This document shows positions 1 through 7,448 of a DNA stretch of 24,579 nucleotides, piece by piece. Each line of letters begins with the position of its first letter. The first letter of the stretch is position 1. The translations under genes and the position numbers were made by a program. The notes beneath the pieces were generated by a model, which did not search any database, was not told the origin of the DNA, and was given only the letters and a program-made list of their open reading frames with translations. Source of the DNA: an uncultured Oscillospiraceae bacterium (GTDB lineage Bacteria; Bacillota; Clostridia; Oscillospirales; Acutalibacteraceae); contig UQDP01000025.1 in the NCBI GenBank assembly GCA_900539845.1, forward strand, positions 1 through 24,579. Reading direction: 5' to 3'.

Positions 1-608
1 ACTACTCCGCTGCAACGAACATAGGCGACTACTCCGCTGCAACGAACACAGGCTACCAGTCCGCTGCAACGAACACAGGCTACTACTCCGCTGCAACGAA
101 CATAGGCGACTACTCCGCTGCAACGAACACAGGCTACTACTCCGCTGCAACGAACATAGGCGACTACTCCGCTGCAACGAACACAGGCTACCAGTCCGCT
201 GCAACGAACACAGGCAACTACTCCGCTGCAACGAACACAGGCAACTACTCCGCTGCAACGAACACAGGCGACCAGTCCGCTGCAACCAACACAGGCAACT
301 GGTCAGCTGCAACCAACACAGGCAACTGGTCAGCTGCAACCAACACAGGCAACCAGTCAGCTGCAACGAACACAGGCTACTACTCCGCTGCAAGCGTTGA
401 AGGTAAAGACAGCATTGCCATTGCATTTGGTGCCAAGAGCAAAGCAAAAGGCGCTTTAGGCTGTTACATAGTCCTTGCAGAATGGACAGAAAATGATAAC
501 GGAGAACGCGAGCTGAAAACCGTGAAATGTCATAAGGTTGACGGAGAGACAATTAAGCCGGATACCTGGTATATGCTTAAAGATAGCAAATTTACGGAGG
601 TGGAATAA
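1..608 (+). CDS. Tandem SAATNTG-repeat protein (5' partial), DUF7666-like C-terminus
   Basis: This is the 3' part of a gene whose start lies before the window; the reading frame begins at base 3 and stops with TAA at 606-608. The first 135 visible residues are a 9-residue repeat (consensus [YQW]SAATN[TI]G[DYN]), fourteen intact copies plus a diverged fifteenth. A motif reading GKDSIAIAFGAKSKAKGALG follows, which resembles the left-handed beta-roll head repeats of YadA-type adhesins. The end contains KVDGETIKPDTWYML and an acidic tail, and looks like the DUF7666-type C-terminus seen on similar phage repeat proteins; that name is from memory and unverified. The stop overlaps the start of the next gene (TAATG), so it is co-translated with the replication module. 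No function is known. A stacked beta-solenoid is the likeliest fold, but nothing shows a surface or virion location. Confidence 0.8.
   Translation, partial: YSAATNIGDYSAATNTGYQSAATNTGYYSAATNIGDYSAATNTGYYSAATNIGDYSAATNTGYQSAATNTGNYSAATNTGNYSAATNTGDQSAATNTGNWSAATNTGNWSAATNTGNQSAATNTGYYSAASVEGKDSIAIAFGAKSKAKGALGCYIVLAEWTENDNGERELKTVKCHKVDGETIKPDTWYMLKDSKFTEVE
3..407 (+). repeat. 27-bp in-frame tandem repeat array, 15 units
   Basis: Fifteen head-to-tail 27-bp units (about TACTCCGCTGCAACGAACAC plus AGGCNAC), each coding for nine residues; unit 15 (381-407) is diverged. Units differ mainly at the first and last codons (TAC, CAG, TGG; GAC, TAC, AAC) and at ACA/ATA. A higher-order pattern is visible: 3-83 and 138-218 are the same 81-bp triplet of units with one base changed, which points to recent expansion by unequal recombination or slippage. 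The true 5' end of the array is outside the window. Confidence 0.97.
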
Positions 609-1846
609 TGGCAGTCAAGATCAGTGAATTTCAACTTGAAAACGTAAAACGAATCAAAGCCGTCCAGTGTGAGCCCACACAAAACGGGATCACCGTGATC
701 GGCGGCAAAAACAATCAGGGCAAAACCTCCGTGCTGGATTCCATAGCATGGGCGCTCGGCGGGGACAGGTTCAGACCATCCCAGGCGCAGCGGGAAGGTT
801 CAGTCATTCCGCCGTACATAAAGATCAAACTTTCCAACGGCATCATCGTGGAACGCCAGGGCAAGAACAGCAGCCTTAAGGTGATCGACCCGTCCGGTAA
901 TAAAGGCGGTCAGCAGCTGCTTAACGAGTTCATAGAGAGTTTTGCTCTGAATTTGCCGAAGTTCATGGAGGCAAATGCGAAAGAAAAAGCGGATATCCTC
1001 CTGCGGATCATCGGGGTCGGCGATAAACTCTTTGAACTGGAAAAAGAGGAAAACGAGATCTACAACAGCCGCCATGCGATCGGTCAGATCGCGGCGCAAA
1101 AACAAAAATATGCGGATGAGATGGCGCATTATGACGGCGTGCCGGATGATTTGCTCTCTGCATCGGATCTCATTCAGGAACAGCAGGCAATCCTGCTTCG
1201 GAATGCCGAGAATAAAAAGAAACGCGAACGTCTTTCCGAACTCCGGGAACAAAAGCAAAGATTGCAGCAGGCGCTGGAAGAATGCGAAAAGGAATTGAAA
1301 ATCGCCGAATTATCCGCAGCGGAATTAGAGGACAGATCTACTGCTGAACTGGAAGAAAACATTCAAAAGATCGATGAGATCAATGTAAAGATCCGTTCCA
1401 ATCTGGATAAGGAAAGAGCGGAAGAGGAGGCGCACCGTTATCAGGAGCAGTATAACGAACTCAGCAAAAAACTGGAAAATATCCGCAGCGAAAAGAAAAA
1501 ACTGTTGGAAAGTGCGGATCTGCCACTGCCGGGTCTCTCCGTAGAGGACGGCGAGATCACCCTGAACGGTATGAAATGGGATAATATGAGCGGCTCAGAC
1601 CAATTGAAAGCCGCCACTGCGATCATACGCCGCCTGAATCCGAAATGCGGATTCGTGCTGATGGACAAGCTGGAGCAGATGGATCTGGATACGCTCTGTG
1701 ATTTCGGGCACTGGCTCGAACGGGAAGGGCTGCAGGTGATCGCCACCAGGGTGAGCACTGGAGACGAATGTTCCATCGTGATCGAGGACGGGTATTCTGT
1801 ACCGGCAGAACCCGCAGCACCTAAATTTACGAAAGGGGTCTTCTAA
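608..1846 (+). CDS. Rad50/RecF-like ABC ATPase of the phage replication module
   Basis: A 412-residue AAA_23-type (SMC/Rad50/RecF-like) ATPase. Walker A is GGKNNQGKTS at residues 32-41, preceded by a RecF/Rad50-style N-terminus (IxxFQLENVKRIK). Residues about 120-310 are charged and heptad-like, and probably form a coiled coil. The ABC signature is MSGSDQ (327-332) and the Walker B region is FVLMDKLEQMD (about 349-359), where the usual DE pair reads DK. The C-terminal VIATRVS block resembles the D-loop/H-loop region of the family. It probably acts in recombination-dependent replication or end processing with the downstream RecA-like ATPase, but no nuclease partner is visible. The start overlaps the preceding stop, with AC-GGAGG-TGGA as ribosome site. 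The ATPase fold is clear; the exact role is inferred. Confidence 0.85.
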   Translation: MAVKISEFQLENVKRIKAVQCEPTQNGITVIGGKNNQGKTSVLDSIAWALGGDRFRPSQAQREGSVIPPYIKIKLSNGIIVERQGKNSSLKVIDPSGNKGGQQLLNEFIESFALNLPKFMEANAKEKADILLRIIGVGDKLFELEKEENEIYNSRHAIGQIAAQKQKYADEMAHYDGVPDDLLSASDLIQEQQAILLRNAENKKKRERLSELREQKQRLQQALEECEKELKIAELSAAELEDRSTAELEENIQKIDEINVKIRSNLDKERAEEEAHRYQEQYNELSKKLENIRSEKKKLLESADLPLPGLSVEDGEITLNGMKWDNMSGSDQLKAATAIIRRLNPKCGFVLMDKLEQMDLDTLCDFGHWLEREGLQVIATRVSTGDECSIVIEDGYSVPAEPAAPKFTKGVF

Positions 1847-2902
1847 ATGAATATATCAAGCGGAATCATACCGAGCGCGCAGAAGATCGTGGTTTACGGC
1901 CCGGAAGGGATCGGTAAATCCACGTTTGCATCCAAGTTCCCAGACCCGGTTTTTTCAGATACGGAGGGCAGCACAAAAAAACTGGACGTAAAGCGCTTTG
2001 ACGCACCGTCCAGCTGGGAGATGCTTTTGATGCAGGCGCAGTATGTGCGCGATCATAAACCGTGTAAAACATACGTAATTGATACGGCAGACTGGGCGGA
2101 ACGGCTGTGTATACAATCCGTGTGTGCAAGAGCAAATAAGTCCGGCATAGAGGATTTCGGCTACGGCAAAGGCTATGTGTATCTTCGGGACGAATTCGGA
2201 AAATTGCTGAACCTGCTGGAAGAGGTCATCGCCGCAGGGGTGAATGTTGTTTTTACCGCCCATTCTTTTTTGCGCAAATTTGAGCAGCCGGATGAGATGG
2301 GCGCTTATGACCGGTATGAAATGAAACTCAGCAAATTTGTTTCACCCATGCTTAAGGAATGGGCGGACGCTGTCTTTTTCGTCAATTACAAAACGTATGT
2401 GATCGATGATGGGAACGGCAAGAAGAAAGCGCAGGGCGGTCAGAGGGTCATGTATACCACGCACAATCCGTGCTGGGACGCCAAAAACCGCGACAACCTC
2501 CCGGAGGAACTTCCGTTTGATTTTGAACAGATCCGCCACATTCTCCCGGAGACTGGCGCAGTGCAGGCGACTGCACCGCAAAACGCAAAACAACAGGCAA
2601 TGGATCAGCTGAACGCGATGGAAGACCGTGGCGATTTTGAAGAGGTTGTTGAAAGCCCGAAAGAAAGTACGGAGACGCAGACGCTGCACAGCCGTGATCC
2701 GGTCATTCAGCAGTTATACGATCTGATGAACGAAAGCCACGTTTCGGTTGAAGAACTGCAAGCAGTAGTAGCAGACGTGGGTTACTATCCCCGAGGAACA
2801 CCGATAGAAAATTATGACAGAGACTTTGTTTTAGGCAGTATCATTGCAGACTGGAACGGCGTATTGAAACACATTAAAGAATACAACAGTGTGCCATTTT
2901 AA
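1847..2902 (+). CDS. Sak4-like RecA-fold ATPase (AAA_24)
   Basis: A 351-residue P-loop NTPase of the phage nucleotide-binding (AAA_24, Sak4-like) type. Walker A is GPEGIGKST (18-26) and Walker B is TYVIDTADW with Asp79; a sensor-like VVFTAHS lies around residue 138. The RecA-like core ends near residue 235. It is followed by a low-complexity Gln/Glu-rich linker and a separate C-terminal module (about 285-351) containing YDLMNESHVSVEEL, whose job I do not know. Family members are single-strand annealing or RecA-like recombinases in phage recombination cassettes. The neighbours, an SMC-like ATPase upstream and a DUF669 ssDNA-binding candidate downstream, fit that role. It starts directly after the preceding stop, with GAAAGGGG as ribosome site. 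Confidence 0.85.
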   Translation: MNISSGIIPSAQKIVVYGPEGIGKSTFASKFPDPVFSDTEGSTKKLDVKRFDAPSSWEMLLMQAQYVRDHKPCKTYVIDTADWAERLCIQSVCARANKSGIEDFGYGKGYVYLRDEFGKLLNLLEEVIAAGVNVVFTAHSFLRKFEQPDEMGAYDRYEMKLSKFVSPMLKEWADAVFFVNYKTYVIDDGNGKKKAQGGQRVMYTTHNPCWDAKNRDNLPEELPFDFEQIRHILPETGAVQATAPQNAKQQAMDQLNAMEDRGDFEEVVESPKESTETQTLHSRDPVIQQLYDLMNESHVSVEELQAVVADVGYYPRGTPIENYDRDFVLGSIIADWNGVLKHIKEYNSVPF

Positions 2903-2920
2903 AAGAAAGGAATTAAAATT

Positions 2921-3382
2921 ATGGCAGATTTTGAAAGAGAATTAGACTGGGATGATGAAATATCCAAAGAAAGCGAATTTACGCTTTTGCCTGAGGGCGA
3001 TTACAAATTTACAGTTGTCGGGTTTAACAGGGGCAGGCACAACGGCAGTGCGAAACTGCCCGCGTGCAACAAAGCAGAACTGGAACTGAAGGTGGATGAC
3101 GGAAAAGGAAATACGGGCACTATTCTGCATAACCTGTTTTTACATACCAAAACCGAGGGTATGATCAGCGCGTTTCTCATTGCGATCGGGCAGAAAAAAC
3201 ACGGCGAACCGACCAGACCAAACTGGAACGCCATGGTCGGCGCACAGGGGCGCTGCAAGGTCGGCGTCCATGAATGGGTGAACGATAAGGGCGAGACAAT
3301 GAAAAACAACCAGATCAAAAAGTTTTATGATTACGAAGCGCCGGCAGGGTCCGCGCCGAAATTTCAGGTAGGTAAGTTCTGA
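2921..3382 (+). CDS. DUF669 protein, probable ssDNA-binding protein
   Basis: A 153-residue protein of the DUF669 family, which sits next to Sak4-like ATPases and helicases in many phages and is thought to be a single-stranded-DNA-binding protein. The typical DUF669 block LLPEGDYKFTVVGF is at residues about 22-35, followed by a beta-rich core and a C-terminus ending in KFQVGKF. The N-terminus carries the acidic RELDWDDEIS (6-15), which recurs almost unchanged in the primase-helicase two genes downstream. AGAAAGGA is the ribosome site. The stop shares one base with the next start (TGATG), so expression is coupled to the helicase. The family call is good; the biochemical function is inferred from context. 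Confidence 0.85.
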   Translation: MADFERELDWDDEISKESEFTLLPEGDYKFTVVGFNRGRHNGSAKLPACNKAELELKVDDGKGNTGTILHNLFLHTKTEGMISAFLIAIGQKKHGEPTRPNWNAMVGAQGRCKVGVHEWVNDKGETMKNNQIKKFYDYEAPAGSAPKFQVGKF

Positions 3383-4974
3383 TGGAGTTAAGACCTTATC
3401 AACAGGAGGCAAAAACGGCAGTGTTCCGCGAGTGGGAACAGGGGCATAAAAAAACCCTGCTCGTCTTGCCTACGGGAACCGGCAAAACGATCGTTTTTGC
3501 CAAGATCACGGAAGACTGCGTGCGAAACGGCGGGCGGGTGCTGATCCTTGCCCACCGCGGAGAACTTCTGGAACAGGCCGCCGATAAACTGGAAAAAGCA
3601 ACCGGGCTGAAAAGTGCCGTGGAAAAAGCGGAGCAGAGCAGCCTTAACTCATGGTACCGCGTTACGGTCGGATCTGTGCAGTCCCTCATGCGGGAAAAAC
3701 GGCTTGCGCAGTTTTCACCGGATCATTTTACCACAATCATCATTGACGAAGCGCATCACTGTATTTCAGACAGTTATCAGCGTGTGCTGGAACATTTTGA
3801 TTCTGCCGATGTGCTCGGTGTTACAGCCACCCCGGACAGGGGCGACATGAAAAATTTAGGCCAGTATTTTGAAAGTCTGGCTTATGAATATACGCTGCCT
3901 GCGGCGATCCGGGACGGGTATTTATCCCCGATCAAGGCGCTGACCGTTCCGCTTACGCTGGATCTGTCCGCTGTCTCTGTGCAAGCAGGAGATTTTAAAG
4001 CGTCCGAGATTGGAACGGCGCTTGATCCTTATCTGGAGCAGATCGCCGCTGAAATGGAAAAGTACTGCAAAGAAAGAAAAACCGTTGTGTTTCTGCCACT
4101 GGTCAAAACCAGTCAGAAATTCAGAGATATACTGCTTTCACATGGCTTTTTTGCGGCGGAGGTAAACGGAAACAGTGAAGACCGCACGGAGATCCTGAAA
4201 GATTTTGAAAACGGCAAATACAACGTGCTGTGCAATTCTATGCTGTTAACAGAAGGCTGGGACTGCCCGGATGTAGACTGCGTCGTGGTGTTGAGACCCA
4301 CAAAAGTACGCAGTCTGTACTGCCAGATGGTCGGGCGCGGCACACGGCTTGCACCCGGAAAGGATCATTTGCTGTTACTTGATTTTTTATGGCATACGGA
4401 GCGGCACGAATTGTGCCACCCGGCAAACCTGATCTGTGAGAACGCGGAAACGGCAAAACAAATGACAGAGGATCTTTGTGCAAACGCAGGCTGCCCGGCA
4501 GACATAGAAGAAGCCGCCAAAGCCGCCGAAAGCGAAGTGGTGGCGCAGCGGGAAGAGGCGCTTGCAAAGCAGCTTTCGGAAATGAGAAAACGTAAACGCA
4601 AACTGGTGGATCCGCTGCAGTTTGAAATGTCCATACAGGCGGAGGACCTTTCCGGTTATGTGCCGTCCTTTGGTTGGGAAATGGCGCCGGCGTCATCCAA
4701 GCAGATCTCAGCGCTTGAAAAGTTCGGCATATTCCCGGATGAGATCGACAACGCCGGAAAGGCAAGTATGCTGCTGGACAGGCTTGCGAAACGCCGGGAA
4801 GAAGGGCTCACAACACCGAAACAGATCCGCTTTCTGGAAAGCCGGGGATTTCAGCACGTGGGCACATGGCAGTTTGAGACTGCAAGAAAACTGATAGACA
4901 GGATCGCTGCCAACGGCTGGCGGATTCCGCATAACATAGATCCTGCAACATACGGAGACGATTATGGAACATAA
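3382..4974 (+). CDS. DEAD/DEAH-box superfamily 2 helicase
   Basis: A 530-residue SF2 helicase. Motif I is PTGTGKT (30-36), motif II is DEAH (122-125), motif III is VTATP (about 149-153) and motif VI is QMVGRGTR (from 315). The order and spacing are those of phage ResIII/Rad25-like DNA helicases. After the two RecA lobes, residues about 365-410 are Glu/Lys-rich and probably helical. The last 90 residues hold two related segments built on a [SP]KQI..L...G pattern (around SSKQISALEKFG and TPKQIRFLESRG), a small accessory domain common on these phage helicases. It probably unwinds or remodels forks with the neighbouring primase. It overlaps the preceding stop by one base and the next gene by 11 bases, so it is embedded in a translationally coupled operon. 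Confidence 0.93.
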   Translation: MELRPYQQEAKTAVFREWEQGHKKTLLVLPTGTGKTIVFAKITEDCVRNGGRVLILAHRGELLEQAADKLEKATGLKSAVEKAEQSSLNSWYRVTVGSVQSLMREKRLAQFSPDHFTTIIIDEAHHCISDSYQRVLEHFDSADVLGVTATPDRGDMKNLGQYFESLAYEYTLPAAIRDGYLSPIKALTVPLTLDLSAVSVQAGDFKASEIGTALDPYLEQIAAEMEKYCKERKTVVFLPLVKTSQKFRDILLSHGFFAAEVNGNSEDRTEILKDFENGKYNVLCNSMLLTEGWDCPDVDCVVVLRPTKVRSLYCQMVGRGTRLAPGKDHLLLLDFLWHTERHELCHPANLICENAETAKQMTEDLCANAGCPADIEEAAKAAESEVVAQREEALAKQLSEMRKRKRKLVDPLQFEMSIQAEDLSGYVPSFGWEMAPASSKQISALEKFGIFPDEIDNAGKASMLLDRLAKRREEGLTTPKQIRFLESRGFQHVGTWQFETARKLIDRIAANGWRIPHNIDPATYGDDYGT

Positions 4975-7180
4975 TCTGGATTTAACGCAACTGCTTGATT
5001 ACATTGATCCGTCCGCTCTTGACTATCAGGAATGGGCAAACGTGGGTATGGCGCTAAAGGAAGAGGGCTATGCCTGCGTTGTCTGGGAGGACTGGAGCCG
5101 GAGAGACCGCGCCCGCTACCACGAGGGCGAATGCGAAAAAAAGTGGCGCACATTCGGCAATTACAGCGGCGCAAGGGTAACAGGCGGCACAATCTATCAA
5201 ATGGCAAAAGAAAACGGCTGGCTGCCCCATACGGAAGACCGTGAACTCGACTGGGATGATCAGATCAGCGGGGATCATGACTATGTGATCGTAGACAAGG
5301 CGTACATAGAGAGCAGGGAGATCGGCGAACCGGAGCACTTTGAGCCGGTAAGCGAGATCACAACCTATCTTGAAACGCTGTTTTCGCCGGATGAAAACGT
5401 GGGCTATGTTACAGAGAGCTGGCAGAATGAAAAAGGCAAATGGCTGCCCACAAAGGGGAGTTATGACCGCACTGCCGGAGAACTGATCCGGCAGTTAAAC
5501 AAATGTAAGGGCGATATCGGCAGCGTTCTTGGCGATTACAACCCGGAGGCGGGCGCATGGATCCGGTTTAACCCGCTGGACGGCAAAGGTGTTAAAAACG
5601 AGAACGTAACAGAATACAGATATGCTCTTGTGGAATCGGATAATATGGATCTGGAAAGGCAGAATGCGATCCTGCACGAACTGGAACTGCCGATCGCGAT
5701 ATTAGTCTATTCCGGCAAGAAATCCATTCACGCCATTGTAAAGGTTGACGCGCCGGATTTCAAAGAATATCAAAAACGGGTGGATTACCTGTATAACATA
5801 TGCCTGAAGAACGGCATGAGCATTGACCGGCAGAACAAGAATCCGTCCAGACTAAGCCGCCTTCCGGGCGTGATGCGAAACGGCCGCAAGCAGTTTATCA
5901 TTGATAAAGAGATCGGCAAATCAAATTGGGAAGAATGGGTGGAATGGATCGAGGCGGCAAACGATGATCTGCCGGAGCCGGAGAGCATGGCTGCGGTATG
6001 GGATCACCTGCCGGAGCTCTCCCCGCCGCTGATCGGAAACGTATTAAGACAGGGGCACAAAATGCTGCTGGCAGGTCCTTCAAAAGCCGGCAAAAGTTAT
6101 GCGCTCATAGAACTCTGCATCAGCATTGCCGAGGGTAAGGAATGGTTTGGATTTCCCTGCGCTCAAGGCAGAGTGATGTATGTGAATCTGGAACTGGACA
6201 GAGCCTCCTGCCTGCACCGCTTTAAGGACGTTTATACAGCGCTGCATATGCAGCCAAAAGCCCTTGAAAATATTGATATCTGGAACCTGCGCGGCAACTC
6301 GGTACCCATGGATAAACTGGCGCCGAAACTGATACGCAGGGCGTCCAAAAAGGATTATATCGCGATCGTGATCGATCCCATTTACAAGATCATAACCGGC
6401 GATGAAAACTCAGCAGATCAAATGTCCTATTTCTGCAACCAGTTTGACAAGGTGTGCACGGAGCTCGGCTGCGCCGTGATCTACTGCCACCACCATTCGA
6501 AGGGCGCGCAGGGCGGCAAGCGTTCTATGGATCGTGCGTCCGGTTCCGGCGTATTTGCCAGAGATCCGGATGCGCTGCTGGATCTGATCGAACTGGAGGT
6601 GCCGGAAGAAGTGAGCAGGCAGCAGACAGAACGCGCGGTCTGCAACGTATGCCGCAAGTGGCTTGTACGTTTTAATATCGATCTGAAAGAATACAGTCAG
6701 GATGATCTGCTCGTTACGGACAGAATCGTGGATATATGCCGCGACAGGCTACCGGAGACGACGCTGGACAGGCTGCGGGAAGAAATATATCAGGTCAGGC
6801 AGAAATACAAAGCGCGCACGGCATGGCGCATAGAGGGCACGCTCCGCGAGTTCCCGCGATTTGATCCGCTCAACCTTTGGTTCGATTATCCCGTTCATGT
6901 TGCCGACGCAGACGGCGTCCTCAAAGATATTTCTACCGAGGAAAAGCCCCCGTGGCAGAAAGCGGTAGATAAACGAAAAAATAATGCTGAAAAAAACAAA
7001 AAGAGTAAGCGAGTAAAATTTGAAAATGCAGTTAATTTCTGCGGCATGGATAAAGCGCCTACTCTACAGGAATTAGCCGAATATTTATCGGTTGAGGTTC
7101 GTACTGTTCGCAATTATGTTAAAGAATACGGCTATTATATTGATAAGAATGACGGCACTGTAAAGAAAAGTGAAAATTGA
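4964..7180 (+). CDS. Primase-helicase fusion: PriCT, AEP-like primase, RepA-like ATPase, C-terminal HTH
   Basis: A 738-residue multidomain replication protein. Residues about 6-75 look like a PriCT domain (YQEWANVGMALKEEG). Residues about 130-310 carry archaeo-eukaryotic primase-like motifs: ESDNMD (224-229), SGKKSIH (250-256) and NPSRLSRLPGVMR (293-305). Residues about 350-600 are a RepA/DnaB-like hexameric helicase ATPase with Walker A GPSKAGKS (371-378), Walker B VIDP with Asp471, and CHHHSKG (508-514). After a Lys-rich linker, residues about 700-738 form an HTH (LQELAEYLSVEVRTVRNYV). It likely primes and unwinds phage DNA. The HTH end lies directly before the iteron region, as expected if the protein recognises an adjacent origin; that link is inferred. 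It overlaps the helicase gene by 11 bases. Residues 93-102 repeat the RELDWDD motif of the DUF669 protein. Confidence 0.88.
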   Translation: MEHNLDLTQLLDYIDPSALDYQEWANVGMALKEEGYACVVWEDWSRRDRARYHEGECEKKWRTFGNYSGARVTGGTIYQMAKENGWLPHTEDRELDWDDQISGDHDYVIVDKAYIESREIGEPEHFEPVSEITTYLETLFSPDENVGYVTESWQNEKGKWLPTKGSYDRTAGELIRQLNKCKGDIGSVLGDYNPEAGAWIRFNPLDGKGVKNENVTEYRYALVESDNMDLERQNAILHELELPIAILVYSGKKSIHAIVKVDAPDFKEYQKRVDYLYNICLKNGMSIDRQNKNPSRLSRLPGVMRNGRKQFIIDKEIGKSNWEEWVEWIEAANDDLPEPESMAAVWDHLPELSPPLIGNVLRQGHKMLLAGPSKAGKSYALIELCISIAEGKEWFGFPCAQGRVMYVNLELDRASCLHRFKDVYTALHMQPKALENIDIWNLRGNSVPMDKLAPKLIRRASKKDYIAIVIDPIYKIITGDENSADQMSYFCNQFDKVCTELGCAVIYCHHHSKGAQGGKRSMDRASGSGVFARDPDALLDLIELEVPEEVSRQQTERAVCNVCRKWLVRFNIDLKEYSQDDLLVTDRIVDICRDRLPETTLDRLREEIYQVRQKYKARTAWRIEGTLREFPRFDPLNLWFDYPVHVADADGVLKDISTEEKPPWQKAVDKRKNNAEKNKKSKRVKFENAVNFCGMDKAPTLQELAEYLSVEVRTVRNYVKEYGYYIDKNDGTVKKSEN

Positions 7181-7206
7181 AAATAACATGTTTATTTCAC
7201 TTTTTT
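7178..7206 (+). terminator. Possible weak AT-rich terminator at the end of the replication operon
   Basis: TGAAAATAACATG with TTTATTTCA forms an imperfect inverted repeat (9 of 11 pairs) that begins on the stop codon of the primase-helicase and is followed by CTTTTTT. The stem has almost no GC, so termination would be weak. The left arm is also the first copy of the iteron motif, so this may instead be part of the origin-like array. Confidence 0.3.
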
Positions 7207-7295
7207 ATTTTAGTGAAAATAACATAATTTTATGTTTCATTCCGTGACGGAAAATAACACGAATTTATGTTTCATTCCGTGACGGAAAATAACAC
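7179..7295 (+). repeat. Iteron-like array: four GAAAATAACA copies at 35-36 bp spacing
   Basis: GAAAATAACA occurs at 7179, 7215, 7250 and 7285, giving spacings of 36, 35 and 35 bp. The two central units (7215-7249 and 7250-7284) match at 32 of 35 positions. Each unit boundary after 7240 contains a palindrome TTCCGTGACGGAA (7240-7252 and 7275-7287), and the first central unit also holds AACATAA-TT-TTATGTT (7221-7236). Such regularly spaced repeats next to a replication initiator gene are typical of iteron origins. An operator array for a phage regulator is the main alternative. Confidence 0.75.
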
Positions 7296-7321
7296 TACAT
7301 ACTACGTATGTAAAAAGTGTT
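7291..7321 (+). repeat. Hairpin-forming inverted repeat after the iterons
   Basis: AACACT-ACATAC, loop TAC, GTATGT-AAAA-AGTGTT. The inner arms TACATAC/GTATGTA (7296-7302 and 7306-7312) are perfect, and the outer AACACT/AGTGTT pair across a short A bulge. It could be a cruciform at an origin or a dimeric protein site. There is no T-run, so a terminator is unlikely. Confidence 0.6.
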
Positions 7322-7331
7322 CCGTTCACAC

Positions 7332-7399
7332 GTCACGCAATGGACGGTAGGGGAACTGCCTAAGTGGCGCAGTTCCCCCCTACCATTGCATAACGTGAC
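7332..7399 (+). repeat. Long GC-rich imperfect inverted repeat (REP/MITE-like or origin hairpin)
   Basis: The left arm holds GTCAC, GCAATG, GTAGGGG and AACTGC; the right arm holds GCAGTT, CCCCTAC, CATTGC and GTGAC in matching reverse order, with bulges of ACG-type bases on the left and CC and ATAAC on the right. The loop is CTAAGTGGC (7360-7368). No T-run follows, which argues against an intrinsic terminator. It is much more GC-rich than the flanking AT-rich DNA. It may be a structured origin element, a small palindromic mobile repeat, or a structured leader for rusA. Confidence 0.75.
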
Positions 7400-7448
7400 T
7401 AAAGCAAATTTCAAGAATCAAAAATGTACTTTAGCGAGGTAAAGCGAA

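Noticed and set aside
1..407. Short regular repeats that might be a CRISPR array
   Set aside because: Units are contiguous with no unique spacers, have an exact 27-bp period and code in one open frame for 9-residue protein repeats.
4238..4765. Minus-strand open frame of 175 codons inside the helicase gene
   Set aside because: Arg/Pro-rich shadow of the helicase coding strand without motifs or a ribosome site.
7332..7399. Long hairpin as a tRNA or a standard terminator
   Set aside because: It has no cloverleaf pairing or CCA-like end, and no T-run follows the stem.
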